Below, piece after piece: positions 15,879 through 25,385 of a DNA stretch of 64,000 nucleotides. Position 1 is the first letter of the stretch. Every line of letters begins with the position of its first letter. The DNA lies in contig NZ_JAFMSZ010000001.1 of NCBI RefSeq assembly GCF_017916505.1, positions 682,001 through 746,000 on the forward strand, given 5' to 3'. A program made the position numbers and the translations under genes. Below the pieces are notes generated by a model. That model ran no database searches. It worked only from the letters and a program-made list of their open reading frames with translations, and was not told the origin of the DNA. The stretch is from Naasia sp. SYSU D00057. GTDB taxonomy: Bacteria > Actinomycetota > Actinomycetes > Actinomycetales > Microbacteriaceae.

Positions 15879-17378
15879 TCATCGCACGTACTGCCGGGTG
15901 CCGTCGAACACGGGCGTGTAGTCCCAGTGCTGGTCGTTGCGGCGCATCGCCTCGGCCACGATCACGCGCCGCGGGATGCTCGCTTCCCCCTGCGCGGCCA
16001 GCGCGTCGGGGTCGAAGCGCTGCAGCAGCAGCGCGTGCAGCTCAGCCTCCACCCCCGCGTGCTCGGGGCGCCCGGACAGGTCCGTCCACTCGTTCGGATC
16101 GGCTTCGAGGTCGAAGAGCTGGCGGTCGTGGCCGTGGATGTACACGTACTTCAAGCGCCCGCGCCGCACCAGGAAGCACGGCGCCCGCACCTTCTCGAGG
16201 TGGTACTCGGAGAACACCGGCTCCTCGCCGGACGCCTCTCCGCGCACCGCCGGCAGGAGGCTGCGGCCGTCGAGGTCGGCCCGCCGCTCCTCCGGCACCT
16301 CCGCCAGGTCGAGGAGGGTCGGCAGCAGGTCGATCAGGGAGACCGGCGTCGTGACCACGCCTCCGGCATGCGCGCCGTCCGGAAAGGTGAGCGTGAGCGG
16401 CACGCGCACCGACCACTCGTAGAAGGTGCGCTTCTGCACCATCCCGCGCTCGGTCATCATGTCGCCGTGGTCGCTCGAGAAGACGACCACGGTGCGGCCG
16501 AGCTCGCCCGACGCCTCGAGCGCGTGCAGCAGCTCGCCGATCTTCCGGTCGATGTAGCTGAGGGCGGCGTAGTAGGCGCGGCGGAGGTGCCGCAGCGACT
16601 CCGGGTCGCGCAGGTCGTAGCTCGCGCTGTCGTGCGCCTCGTTCGCCCAGCGGTCCATCACCGACTGCGCGATGCCGTCCGGCCACGACGAGGTGGGGAT
16701 GTCGACGCCCTCGTAGAGGTCCCAGTACTCCTGCTGCACGTGGAACGGGTCGTGCGGGTGATGGAACGAGACGACCATCCCGAACGGCTCGGCCGCGCCC
16801 GTCCTCCCCCGCTCCCGCAGGTACTGCAGCGCACGGTGCTGCGTCTCCTCGTCGAAGTCGAGGAACTGCGTCCACGTGCGCACGCCGGGATCGGGGTCGG
16901 AGTAGTGCCGCGCGTGCCCGCCGGCCGGGAAGCGGCCCTCCTCGTCGACGACCGGCACCCAGTCGACGCCCGCCGGGAACACGTCGGTGGTGAGGCGGCG
17001 CCGGAAGCCGTGCAGCTGGTCGGGCCCGATGAAGTGCATCTTGCCACTGAGGACGGTGTCGTAGCCCTGATTGGTCAGGTAGTGACCCATCGTCGGGACG
17101 TCGGACGGCATCACCGACGCGTTGTCGAAGCAGCCGAGAGCGGATGCGTCCCGCCCGGCGATCAGCGCCGCCCGCGCGGGCGCGCACAGCGGCGACGCTG
17201 TGTAAGCGGCGTCGAATCGGACCCCCTCGTCGGCGAGGCGCTGCAGGTTCGGGGTCCGCGCGACCGGGTCGCCGTAGGGCGAGGTGAGGAACGGGACGAC
17301 CTGGTCGGCGAGGATCACGAGGATGTTCGGCGGCGGCCGGCCCCCGGAATCGCCGTCGGTCGTCCCCGTCGTCGCCAC
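15879..17378 (-). CDS. Choline-sulfatase-like sulfatase
   Basis: This is a 499-residue protein of the alkaline phosphatase/sulfatase superfamily. The metal-binding start NILVILADQ is near residue 20. The sulfatase signature is SPLCAPARAALIAGR, with Cys as the residue expected to be oxidised to formylglycine. FSSDHGDMM carries the second metal site. The C-terminal HWDYTPVFDGTRQYVR closely resembles the end of choline sulfatases (BetC), which release choline from choline-O-sulfate. It has no signal peptide, so it is cytosolic. GAGGAGG lies 9 bases before the GTG at 17378; an upstream frame extension lacks support. It follows glnE by 58 bases on the same strand. The substrate is not proven; other organic sulfates are possible. 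Confidence 0.85.
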   Translation of the reverse strand: MATTGTTDGDSGGRPPPNILVILADQVVPFLTSPYGDPVARTPNLQRLADEGVRFDAAYTASPLCAPARAALIAGRDASALGCFDNASVMPSDVPTMGHYLTNQGYDTVLSGKMHFIGPDQLHGFRRRLTTDVFPAGVDWVPVVDEEGRFPAGGHARHYSDPDPGVRTWTQFLDFDEETQHRALQYLRERGRTGAAEPFGMVVSFHHPHDPFHVQQEYWDLYEGVDIPTSSWPDGIAQSVMDRWANEAHDSASYDLRDPESLRHLRRAYYAALSYIDRKIGELLHALEASGELGRTVVVFSSDHGDMMTERGMVQKRTFYEWSVRVPLTLTFPDGAHAGGVVTTPVSLIDLLPTLLDLAEVPEERRADLDGRSLLPAVRGEASGEEPVFSEYHLEKVRAPCFLVRRGRLKYVYIHGHDRQLFDLEADPNEWTDLSGRPEHAGVEAELHALLLQRFDPDALAAQGEASIPRRVIVAEAMRRNDQHWDYTPVFDGTRQYVR

Positions 17379-17436
17379 GCTGCGCATCCTCCTCGGCAGG
17401 GGATCTGGGAACGATCCCCTCACCCGTTCTAGCAGG

Positions 17437-20400
17437 TCAGATCTCGGGCCGCACCCGCACCGGCTCGCCGTAGAAGAGCCGCTCGAACACGGAGCGCGAG
17501 CGTCTCGTCACGCGGAGGTACTCGTCCTCGAGGACGGCGGCCGATCCGGGCGGATGGCCCAGCAGGCGCGCGACGGCGTCGAGCTGGCGCCGCTCGGCGG
17601 GCAGGATGTCGGCCGTCTTGTTGGTCCACAGCGTCATCGCGGACCGAAGGCGGGACGAGAGCAGCCACGCGGCCCGCAGCCGCTCGGCGTCGGCCGCCGC
17701 GATCAGGTCGGCCGCGACCGCGGCGTGCAGCGCCTTGAGCGTGGACTGCGTGCGCAGCCCCGGAACCCTGCCCGCGTTGGTGAGCTGCGTCAGCTGGACG
17801 AGCCACTCCACGTCGCTGAGAGTGCCGCGGCCCAGCTTGAGGTGCCGCGTCGGATCGGCGCCCTGCGGCAGGCGCTCGTTCTCGACGCGGGCCTTGATCC
17901 GCTTGATCTCGCGCACCTCGGCATCGGGCACCGACTCCGGATAGCGCACACGGTCGGCGAGCTGCGTGAAGTCGCGGACCAGGTCGTGGTCGCCCGCCAC
18001 TCCCCGCGCGCGCAGGAGCGCCTGGGCCTCCCAGGTGAGCGACCAGCGCGAGTAGTACGCCTCGTAGGAGCGCAGGGAGCGGACACGCGGCCCCTGCTTG
18101 CCCTCGGGCCGCAGGTCGAGGTCGAGCTCGAGCGGCAGTCGGTGGTCGGTGGTGAGCCGGGTGATCTCGGTGGCGATCTGCTCCGCCTTCGCCTGCGCCA
18201 CCTCGGGCGCCATGCCGGCGATCGGGCGGTAGACGTACATGATGTCGGCGTCGGAGCCGAAGCCGAGCTCGCCTCCCCCGTACCGGCCCATCGCGATGAT
18301 CGCGAACTCCGGCCACGGCCCGCCGTCCCGCCGGATCACCCGGAGCACGCCGGACAGCACCGCGCTCGTCACGCTGGAGAGGGCCTCGCCGAGCTCCTCG
18401 ATCTTCGCGAGATCGAGGATGCCGGCCAGGGCGAGGCGCAGCACCTCGCGCCGCCGCGCCGTGCGCAGCGCGGCCGCCGCGATGTCGCGGTCGGGGTGCC
18501 GCATCACGGTCGCGCTCGTCTCCTCGCGGAGCGCCTCCCAGGTGCGCGGCCGCAGGTCGGCGTCGTTCTCCAGCCAGCCCACCGCCTCGGGGTAGCGCTC
18601 CAGCAGCTCGACGACGAAGCGCGACCCGGACAGCGCGGTCGTGAGCCGGAACGCCGCCTCGTGGCTGTCGCGGAGCATCCGGAGGAACCAGTGCGCGTCA
18701 CCGAGGGACTCGCTGATGCGGCGGAAGGCGAGCAGCCCGCCGTCCGGGTCCGGGCCCTGGGCGAGCCACTGCAGGATCACCGGGAGCAGGTGCCGCTGGA
18801 TCGTCGCCCGCCGCGACACGCCCTGCGTGAGCGCCGCGATGTGCCCGAGGGCGCCGCGCGGGTCGACGAAGCCGATGGCCGCGAGCCGCGCCTCCGCCTG
18901 GGCGCTGGTGAGGGCCAATGCCTCGCCCGGCATACGCGCCACCGCGGACAGCAGAGGACGGTAGAAGAGCTTCTCGTGCAGGCTCCTGACCGCGACCTTC
19001 GTGCGCTGCCATCGGCTGACGAGCTGCTCGGCGTTGCCCGCGAGGCCGGTGGCCCGCGCGAGCACGCGGAGGCGCTCCTCCTCGCGGGGCATGAGGTGGG
19101 TGCGGCTCAGCCGTTCCAGCTGGAGGCGGTGCTCGAGCAGGCGGAGCACGCGGTAGTCCTCCGCGAACTCGGCGGCCTCCGACCGGCCGATGTAGCCGGC
19201 CGCGGCGAGGGCGTCCAGCGCGTCGAGGGTGCTCGGGACGCGGATGCTCTCGTCGGTCCGCCCGTGCACGAGCTGCAGCAGCTGGACCGTGAACTCGATG
19301 TCGCGCAGTCCGCCCGCGCCGAGCTTGATCTGGTGCTCGGTCTCGTCGGCGGGGATGTGCTCGGTGACGCGCTCGCGCATCCGCTGCACCTGCTCGACGA
19401 AGCTCGGGCGCTCGGAGCTGCTCCACACCTTCGGCGAGAGCCGCTCGACGTACTGCGCGCCGAGCTTCCGGTCGCCGGCCATGGCCCGGGCCTTGAGCAG
19501 CGCCTGGAACTCCCAGTCGCGGGCCCATCGGTCGTAGTAGGCGAGGTGCGAGTCGAGGCTGCGCACGAGGGCGCCGTCCTTGCCCTCCGGCCGGAGGTTG
19601 GCGTCCACCTCCCAGAGCGGCGGCTCGACGGCGATCTCGTGGATGCCGCGCATGGTGAGCATCGCGAGCCGGGTGGCGATCGCCATGGCGCGCTCGGCGC
19701 CGAGGTCCGCACCCTCCGCCGGCTCGCCGACGAAGATGACGTCGACGTCGCTCACGTAGTTGAGCTCTCGGGCGCCCGCCTTGCCCATGCCGATGATGGC
19801 GAGCCGGGTGGCGGCGATCTCCTCCGCCGGGTAGCGGCCGGGGCCCGCACCGGGCCGGGCGGCGTCGGCGCGGGCGACGGCGAGGGAGGCGTCGAGGGCT
19901 GCGGCGGCCAGGTCGGCGAGCACCACGGTGACGGGGCGCACCACCGTCTGCGGATCCTCCTGGCCGAGGTCCCACGCCGCGAGGCGCAGCAGCTGGCGGC
20001 GATACCGGGCCCGCAGCGCGACCCGGCCCTCGTCCCCACCGACGCCGGCGACGCCGTCCTCCCCCGCGCCGACCGCGTCGAGCAGGTCGGCGCGCAGCTC
20101 CTCCGCGGTCGGCAGCGCGTCGAGGGGCACGGCGAGCACGTCCAGCGCATCCGGGTGCCGCTGCAGGTAGTCGGCGAGCCCGGTCGAGGCGCCGAGGACG
20201 AGCAGCAGGCGCCGCGTCGACCCCGTCGACTCGAGCGTGCGCCTCACCGGCTCCGGGTGCCGCCGCGCGAGCCGGAGCAGCTCGTCGAGCGCCTGATCCG
20301 GGTCCGCGGCCGCCCCGAACAGCGGCATCAGCTCGTCGTCCGCGCCGACCAGCTCACCGAGCTCGTCGAGGCGGTCGCGGACACTGCCGAGCCGGGCGAA

Positions 20401-20445
20401 GCCGAGGCGCGCCAGCTCGCTGAGAGTGGTCAGCTCGCGGCGCAC
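17437..20445 (-). CDS. glnE: Glutamine synthetase adenylyltransferase/adenylyl-removing enzyme
   Basis: This 1002-residue bifunctional enzyme has two similar nucleotidyltransferase halves. The N-terminal half has GKAGARELNYVSDVDVIFV (deadenylylase-type) and the C-terminal half has MGRYGGGELGFGSDADIMYV (adenylyltransferase-type), each followed by a helical domain. Conserved segments such as EFTVQLLQLVHGR and DVEWLVQLTQLTN mark the helical domains. It should modify Tyr406 of GlnA in response to nitrogen state, with GlnK/PII input in Actinobacteria. It starts 18 bases after the glnA2 stop, so the two form an operon, as in M. tuberculosis (glnA2-glnE). Length is typical. Confidence 0.97.
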   Translation of the reverse strand: MRRELTTLSELARLGFARLGSVRDRLDELGELVGADDELMPLFGAAADPDQALDELLRLARRHPEPVRRTLESTGSTRRLLLVLGASTGLADYLQRHPDALDVLAVPLDALPTAEELRADLLDAVGAGEDGVAGVGGDEGRVALRARYRRQLLRLAAWDLGQEDPQTVVRPVTVVLADLAAAALDASLAVARADAARPGAGPGRYPAEEIAATRLAIIGMGKAGARELNYVSDVDVIFVGEPAEGADLGAERAMAIATRLAMLTMRGIHEIAVEPPLWEVDANLRPEGKDGALVRSLDSHLAYYDRWARDWEFQALLKARAMAGDRKLGAQYVERLSPKVWSSSERPSFVEQVQRMRERVTEHIPADETEHQIKLGAGGLRDIEFTVQLLQLVHGRTDESIRVPSTLDALDALAAAGYIGRSEAAEFAEDYRVLRLLEHRLQLERLSRTHLMPREEERLRVLARATGLAGNAEQLVSRWQRTKVAVRSLHEKLFYRPLLSAVARMPGEALALTSAQAEARLAAIGFVDPRGALGHIAALTQGVSRRATIQRHLLPVILQWLAQGPDPDGGLLAFRRISESLGDAHWFLRMLRDSHEAAFRLTTALSGSRFVVELLERYPEAVGWLENDADLRPRTWEALREETSATVMRHPDRDIAAAALRTARRREVLRLALAGILDLAKIEELGEALSSVTSAVLSGVLRVIRRDGGPWPEFAIIAMGRYGGGELGFGSDADIMYVYRPIAGMAPEVAQAKAEQIATEITRLTTDHRLPLELDLDLRPEGKQGPRVRSLRSYEAYYSRWSLTWEAQALLRARGVAGDHDLVRDFTQLADRVRYPESVPDAEVREIKRIKARVENERLPQGADPTRHLKLGRGTLSDVEWLVQLTQLTNAGRVPGLRTQSTLKALHAAVAADLIAAADAERLRAAWLLSSRLRSAMTLWTNKTADILPAERRQLDAVARLLGHPPGSAAVLEDEYLRVTRRSRSVFERLFYGEPVRVRPEI

Positions 20446-20463
20446 GTCAGCCCCGTCGGCCGG

Positions 20464-21819
20464 CTAGAGCGCCTGCAGGTTGGTGCGCAGCTCGTACGGC
20501 GTCACCTGGGCACGGTAGTCCCGCCACTCGCGGCGCTTGTTGAGCAGCACGTAGTTGAACACCTGCTCCCCGAGCGTCTCGGCGACGAGCTCCGACTCCT
20601 CCATGTACTGGATGGCGTGGTCGAGGCTCGCGGGCAGCGGCGCATAGCCGAGCGCGCGGCGCTCGGGGTCGGTGAGCTCCCACACGTTGTCCTCGGCCTC
20701 GGCGGGGAGCTCGTAGCCCTCCTCGATGCCCTTGAGGCCCGCGGCGAGGAGCAGCGACAGCGACAGGTACGGGTTCGCGGCAGAGTCGATGGCTCGGTAC
20801 TCCACGCGCGAGGACTGACCCTTGCCCGGCTTGTAGAGCGGCACGCGCACGAGCGCTGAGCGGTTGTTGTGGCCCCAGGTGACGAAGCTCGGCGCCTCGC
20901 CCAGCTTCGAGTCGGTGGTGCCCCAGAGCCGCTTGTAGGAGTTGACGAACTGGTTCGTCACCGCGGTGATCTCCGGCGCGTGCTTCAGCAGGCCGGCGAT
21001 GAACTGCCGGCCGATCGCGGAGAGCTGGTACTGCGCGCCCGCGTCGAAGAACGCGTTCGTGTCGCCCTCGAACAGCGACATGTGCATGTGCATGCCGCTG
21101 CCCGGCTCGGTCTGGATCGGCTTCGGCATGAACGTCGCGTAGACGCCCTGCTCGATCGCCACCTCCTTGATGACCGTGCGGAACGTCATGATGTTGTCCG
21201 CCGTGGTGAGCGCGTCGGCGTAGCGGAGGTCGATCTCGTTCTGGCCGGGGCCCGCCTCGTGGTGGCTGAACTCGACCGAGATGCCGAGGTCCTCGAGCAT
21301 CCGCACCGAGCGGCGGCGGAAGTCGTGCGCCGTGCCGCCCGGCACGTTGTCGAAGTAGCCGGCCGCGTCCACCGGCTCCGGGCCGCCCTCGCCGTAGCCG
21401 CTCGACTTGAGCAGGTAGAACTCGATCTCGGGGTGCGTGTAGAAGGTGAACCCGCGGTCGGCGGCCTTCGCCAGCGCCCGCTTCAGCACGTTGCGCGGAT
21501 CGGCGGCGTGCGGCTGGCCGTCCGGCGTCGTGATGTCGCAGAACATGCGGGCCGTCGGGTCGATCTCGCCCCGCCACGGCAGGATCTGGAACGTCGTGGG
21601 ATCCGGATGCGCGAGGACATCCGCCTCGAATGCGCGGGTAAGGCCCTCGATGGCGGAGCCGTCGAAGCCGAGTCCCTCCGCGAAAGCACCCTCGACCTCG
21701 GCCGGGGCGATCGCCACCGACTTGAGCGTGCCGATCACATCGGTGAACCAGAGGCGCACGAACTTGATGCCGCGCTCTTCAATGGTTCGGAGTACGAAGT
21801 CGCGCTGCTTGTCGACCAC
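20464..21819 (-). CDS. glnA2: Type I glutamine synthetase-like enzyme (GlnA2 type)
   Basis: This 451-residue enzyme has GS motifs: LGFDGSAIEG, the active-site ETEFFLL equivalent HPEIEFYLLKSSGYG, FMPKPIQTEPGSGMHMHMS and the ATP-site SYKRL. The Tyr-containing adenylylation loop NLYDLPPEE of GlnA is absent (ELPAEAEDNVWELTDPERR in its place), so GlnE should not modify it. In Streptomyces some GlnA2/3 proteins are gamma-glutamylpolyamine synthetases rather than true GS, and in M. tuberculosis glnA2 is dispensable; which applies here cannot be told. The GTG start at 21819 follows AGGAAGGGAAAGC. It shares a 61-base promoter region with the divergent nadE. Confidence 0.92.
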   Translation of the reverse strand: MVDKQRDFVLRTIEERGIKFVRLWFTDVIGTLKSVAIAPAEVEGAFAEGLGFDGSAIEGLTRAFEADVLAHPDPTTFQILPWRGEIDPTARMFCDITTPDGQPHAADPRNVLKRALAKAADRGFTFYTHPEIEFYLLKSSGYGEGGPEPVDAAGYFDNVPGGTAHDFRRRSVRMLEDLGISVEFSHHEAGPGQNEIDLRYADALTTADNIMTFRTVIKEVAIEQGVYATFMPKPIQTEPGSGMHMHMSLFEGDTNAFFDAGAQYQLSAIGRQFIAGLLKHAPEITAVTNQFVNSYKRLWGTTDSKLGEAPSFVTWGHNNRSALVRVPLYKPGKGQSSRVEYRAIDSAANPYLSLSLLLAAGLKGIEEGYELPAEAEDNVWELTDPERRALGYAPLPASLDHAIQYMEESELVAETLGEQVFNYVLLNKRREWRDYRAQVTPYELRTNLQAL

Positions 21820-21867
21820 GCTTTCCCTTCCTGGGGTCGGGCCCCAGGGCCCCCATTACTGCCTCAC

Positions 21868-21873
21868 TAGGCT
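21868..21873 (+). promoter_or_regulatory. -10 hexamer, leaderless nadE
   Basis: TAGGCT is followed by seven bases and the ATG at 21881. Confidence 0.6.
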
Positions 21874-21880
21874 AGTGGCT

Positions 21881-23611
21881 ATGCCGAAGGTCCGCTTGGC
21901 GCTCGCCCAGACCAACCCCATCGTCGGAGCCTTCGAGGAGAACTCGGACGCGATCGTGGACTACACCCGGCGCGCCGCCGAGGCCGGGGCCGACCTCGCC
22001 GTGTTCGGTGAGATGGCGCTCTCCGGCTATCCGATCGAGGATCTGGCGACGCGGCCGTCCTTCCTCAGTCACAGCCGCGCGATGCTGACGCGCCTCGCCG
22101 AGCGGCTGGACGAGGAGGGGCTCGGTGATCTGCCGGTCATCGTCGGCTTCCCCGACGGCCCGTTCGAGCCGCGGCTGAACAGCCTCGGCAACGCGCCCTC
22201 CGCGATCGCCCAGAACTGCGCGGCGGTCCTGCACCGCGGCGCGGTCGTGGCCCGGCAGGCGAAGTTCCACCTGCCCAACTACTCAGTGTTCGACGAGTAC
22301 CGCAACTTCATCCCGGGCGACGAGCTCACCGTCCTGCGCCTCGGCGACGTCGACATCGCCCTCGCCGTCTGCGAGGACATCTGGCGCGACGGCGGACCGG
22401 TCAGCCGCGTCTCGAGCGCCGACGCCGGCATCCTCGTCGTCATCAACGGCTCGCCGTACGAGCGGGACAAGGACGAGGTCCGCCTGCCCCTCGTCACGCG
22501 CCGCGCCGTCGAGACCGACACGATCGTCGCCTACGTGAACCTCGTCGGCGGGCAGGACGACCTCGTCTTCGACGGCGACTCCGTGGTCGTCGACCAGAAA
22601 GGCGGCATCCTCGCGCGGGCACCCCAGTTCCGCGAGCACCTCCTCGTCGTCGACGTGGACGCGGCCGAGGCCACTCCCCCGGGCATCGTCGAGGGCGTGA
22701 ACCGCGTCGAGCTGCCCCGGCCCGAGCGCGACCGCGTCGAGCTTCCCCGGGACATCGCGGAGCTGCCGGACGACCGCGAGCAGATCTGGAACGCGCTCGT
22801 CGTCGGCCTCCGCGACTACGTCGACAAGAACCGCTTCAAATCGGTCATCCTCGGCCTCTCGGGCGGCATCGACTCGTCAGTGGTCGCCTCCCTCGCCGCG
22901 GACGCACTCGGCGCCGACCGCGTCTACGGCGTCTCGATGCCGAGCCGGTACTCGAGCGACCACTCCCGCTCCGACGCCGACGACCTCGCCGAGCGGATCG
23001 GGGTGCACTACCGCACCGAGCCGATCGCCGACATGGTGAACGCGTTCGAGGACCAGCTGCACTTCACCGGCCTCGCGGCGGAGAACCTGCAGGCCCGGGT
23101 CCGCGCGATCATCACGATGGGGCTCGCGAATCAGGACGGGCACCTGCTGCTCACCACGGGCAACAAGACCGAGCTCGCGGTCGGCTACTCGACCATCTAC
23201 GGCGACTCCGCGGGCGGCTTCGCGCCGATCAAGGACGTGCCGAAGATGCTCGTGTGGGAGCTCGCGCGCTGGCGCAACGAGCACGCGGAGGCGCGGGGCG
23301 AGACGCCGCCCATCCCGGAGAACGCGATCGTCAAGCCGCCGTCCGCGGAGCTCCGGCCCGACCAGACCGACCAGGACTCGCTGCCCGAGTACGAGGTGCT
23401 CGACCAGATCCTCGACGCCTTCATCAATCAGCGCTTCGGGCCGAAGGACATCGCCTCGCAGGGCTTCGATCCGCAGCTCGTGGACGAGGTCATCCGCATG
23501 GTCGACCGGTCGGAGTGGAAGCGCCGGCAGAGCGCGATCGGCCCCAAGATCTCGGCGATCGCCTTCGGCCGCGACCGGCGCCTGCCGATCACGTACCGCC
23601 ACTTCCAGTGA
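21881..23611 (+). CDS. nadE: Glutamine-dependent NAD+ synthetase
   Basis: This is a 576-residue two-domain enzyme. Residues 1-270 form a nitrilase-type glutaminase with Glu in FGEMALSGYPIEDL, Lys in the RQAKFHLPNYSVFDE region, and the nucleophile Cys in LAVCEDIWRDGG. Residues about 300-576 form the ammonia-dependent synthetase with the PP-loop LGLSGGIDSSVVASL (near residue 326), TGNKTELAVGYSTIYGD and KPPSAELRPDQTDQDSLPEY. It converts deamido-NAD to NAD in the last step of NAD synthesis. The chosen Met is supported by a leaderless -10 element; the longer open frame to 21446 runs antisense to glnA2 and is spurious. It is followed by a repeat-rich intergenic stretch. Confidence 0.97.
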   Translation: MPKVRLALAQTNPIVGAFEENSDAIVDYTRRAAEAGADLAVFGEMALSGYPIEDLATRPSFLSHSRAMLTRLAERLDEEGLGDLPVIVGFPDGPFEPRLNSLGNAPSAIAQNCAAVLHRGAVVARQAKFHLPNYSVFDEYRNFIPGDELTVLRLGDVDIALAVCEDIWRDGGPVSRVSSADAGILVVINGSPYERDKDEVRLPLVTRRAVETDTIVAYVNLVGGQDDLVFDGDSVVVDQKGGILARAPQFREHLLVVDVDAAEATPPGIVEGVNRVELPRPERDRVELPRDIAELPDDREQIWNALVVGLRDYVDKNRFKSVILGLSGGIDSSVVASLAADALGADRVYGVSMPSRYSSDHSRSDADDLAERIGVHYRTEPIADMVNAFEDQLHFTGLAAENLQARVRAIITMGLANQDGHLLLTTGNKTELAVGYSTIYGDSAGGFAPIKDVPKMLVWELARWRNEHAEARGETPPIPENAIVKPPSAELRPDQTDQDSLPEYEVLDQILDAFINQRFGPKDIASQGFDPQLVDEVIRMVDRSEWKRRQSAIGPKISAIAFGRDRRLPITYRHFQ

Positions 23612-23646
23612 TCCGCGCCCGCTGAGCGGCGCGGCGCGGGGTCGCT

Positions 23647-23739
23647 CGGGAGCGGCTGGGGACGGCGCGGCCGGGAGCGGGTGGGGACGGCACCGCCGGG
23701 AGCGGCTGGGGACGGCACGGCCGGGAGCGGCTGGGGACG
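23647..23739. repeat. 25-bp GC-rich tandem repeat
   Basis: Copies are at 23647-23671, 23672-23696, 23697-23721 and a partial one from 23722. The unit starts CGGGAGCGGCTGGGGACGGC and differs by a few bases between copies. It degenerates to about 23778. Confidence 0.85.
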
Positions 23740-23784
23740 CACGGACGGCTCGGCTGGGCCGGGACGGCTCGGGACGGGGATCGG

Positions 23785-23861
23785 TTCAGCAGGCACAAAT
23801 CGTCCTCAGCAGGCACCGGAGGGCCGAATATTCCTGCTGAACCTCCTCCGCGCCTGCTGAA
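23785..23861. repeat. Nested inverted repeat with AGCAGG/CCTGCT arms
   Basis: Outer arms TTCAGCAGGC (23785-23794) and GCCTGCTGAA (23852-23861) are perfect. Inner arms TCAGCAGG (23806-23813) and CCTGCTGA (23833-23840) repeat the same word, with ATATT between. The same word recurs at 26899-26970. Confidence 0.8.
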
Positions 23862-23878
23862 GCTCCGTCCACTCCGCC

Positions 23879-23934
23879 CGAGATGCCACTTGGTGCGCTC
23901 ATCCGGCCGGATGCCGGCGACAAGTGGCATCTCG
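23879..23934. repeat. Cruciform-type hairpin, CGAGATGCC family copy 1
   Basis: Perfect 14-base arms at 23879-23892 and 23921-23934 begin and end with CGAGATGCC/GGCATCTCG. The loop contains a second 14-base perfect palindrome, CATCCGGCCGGATG (23900-23913). A related element lies at 28160-28218. Confidence 0.85.
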
Positions 23935-23987
23935 CGAGCCGATGCCCCTCCGCACGCGGGCGCGGCCCCGTCGCGGCGCCCGACGGG

Positions 23988-25250
23988 TCAGGCGGCGGTG
24001 GACGCCGCCCGCCGCGGCACGACGAGGTTCGCACCCGCTACCAGCACCACGACGACGCCGGCGAGCAGCGCCAGCCCCGCGTAGCCGACCAGCGCCAGCA
24101 CCGGGCCGGCCGCCGCGCCGCCGAACGCACCCGTCAGGTTCATGACGAGGTCGGTGCGGCCCTGCGCGCGGGTGCGCGCGGCGCCGGTCGTGAGGTCGGA
24201 GACGAGGGCCGACCCGGACACGGTCGTGGCGCTCCAGCCGAGGCCGAGCAGGATGAGTCCTGCGGTGACGGCGGGCGCCGAGTGTCCGGCCGCCGCGGTC
24301 ACGGCGAGGGACGCCGCGAGCACCGCCTGGCCGAGAAGGATCGTCGGGATGCGGCCGATCCGGTCGCTCAGCCAGCCGAACACAGGCGAGAGCGCGAACA
24401 TCCCCGCGACGTGGAGGCTGATCGTGACGCCGATGACGGTGAGCGTCGCGCCGCCGTGCGCGAGGTGCACGGGCGTCATCGACATCACCGACACCATCAC
24501 GGCGTGGCTGCCCGCGATGGACGCGATGGCGAGGACCAGCAGTGCCCGTGCGGAGACGCGGCCGGCCGTCGGCGGCGGCGTCGGCGAGGCCGGCAGTCGC
24601 CGGCTCAGCGCATACGGATCGGGACGGAGGCCCACGAGGAACGTGGCGGCGGCGGCGAGCTGCGCCACGACCGCGATCACGAAGGATCCGGTCAGCGGCG
24701 GCATCGAGAACGCGTCGGCGATCAGCTCGCCGGGGCCGAACAGGTTGGGGCCGGCGACGGCGCCGATCGTCGTCGACCACACCACGAGGGACAGGTCCCT
24801 GCCGCGGTGCTCGGGGCTCGCGAGGTCGGTGGCCGCGAACCGCGTCTGCAGGTTGACCGCCGCGCCGACGCCGAGCAGCGCGAAGCCGGCGAGCAGCAGC
24901 GGAAACGCGTCGAGGCCCGTGGCGACGACCGTGATCACCGCACCGACCGTCGAGGTGAGGATGCCGAGCGTCAGCGCCGCGCGGCGCCCGAACGCGCGCG
25001 CGAGCCCCGCCAGCGGCACCGCCGCGGCGGCCGCGCCGAGAGTGGCGAGGGTCGCCGCGGCACCCGCCCAGGCCTCCGAGCCGGACACCTCCGTGGCGAG
25101 GACGGATCCGATCGCGACCGTCGCGCCGATGCCGACGCCACCGAGGATCTGCCCCGCCACGAGCACGCGGACGGTGCGTCGCTGAACGGCGGCGACGTAC
25201 CCCTGATCCGGCGCCGCATCGGTGGGCTGCGGCGCGGTTCCTCCGGTCAT
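23988..25250 (-). CDS. MFS transporter
   Basis: This major facilitator of about 420 residues has 12 predicted hydrophobic helices. The loop 2-3 motif is present as ARAFGRRAALTLG, and the loop 8-9 counterpart is FGWLSDRIGRIPTILLG. It is likely a drug or metabolite exporter, since such single-domain 12-helix members in Actinobacteria usually are, but the substrate cannot be read. A Met at 25268 is possible; the Met at 25250 is preferred because TACGGT lies seven bases before it (leaderless). It is convergent with nadE across the repeat-rich spacer. Confidence 0.88.
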   Translation of the reverse strand: MTGGTAPQPTDAAPDQGYVAAVQRRTVRVLVAGQILGGVGIGATVAIGSVLATEVSGSEAWAGAAATLATLGAAAAAVPLAGLARAFGRRAALTLGILTSTVGAVITVVATGLDAFPLLLAGFALLGVGAAVNLQTRFAATDLASPEHRGRDLSLVVWSTTIGAVAGPNLFGPGELIADAFSMPPLTGSFVIAVVAQLAAAATFLVGLRPDPYALSRRLPASPTPPPTAGRVSARALLVLAIASIAGSHAVMVSVMSMTPVHLAHGGATLTVIGVTISLHVAGMFALSPVFGWLSDRIGRIPTILLGQAVLAASLAVTAAAGHSAPAVTAGLILLGLGWSATTVSGSALVSDLTTGAARTRAQGRTDLVMNLTGAFGGAAAGPVLALVGYAGLALLAGVVVVLVAGANLVVPRRAASTAA

Positions 25251-25257
25251 GCCGAAC

Positions 25258-25263
25258 ACCGTA
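25258..25263 (-). promoter_or_regulatory. -10 hexamer, leaderless MFS gene
   Basis: TACGGT on the minus strand is seven bases before the ATG at 25250. Confidence 0.5.
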
Positions 25264-25385
25264 GCCATGCCACGGATCGAGCGCTCGGAGCAAGCCGTCG
25301 GGCCGCTCCCTGAGAACTCCTAGGATTCCATCAGCCACCGCGGAGAAGCGGGCCTGGGGAGGCGGCGAACGGAAGGAACGTCGAC

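Larger units (their letters stand above)
23612..23987. other. Gene-free, repeat-rich intergenic region
   Basis: These 376 bases lie between convergent genes nadE and the MFS transporter. They hold a 25-bp tandem repeat, a nested AGCAGG/CCTGCT inverted repeat and a cruciform-type hairpin, listed separately. No convincing gene is seen. Confidence 0.8.
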
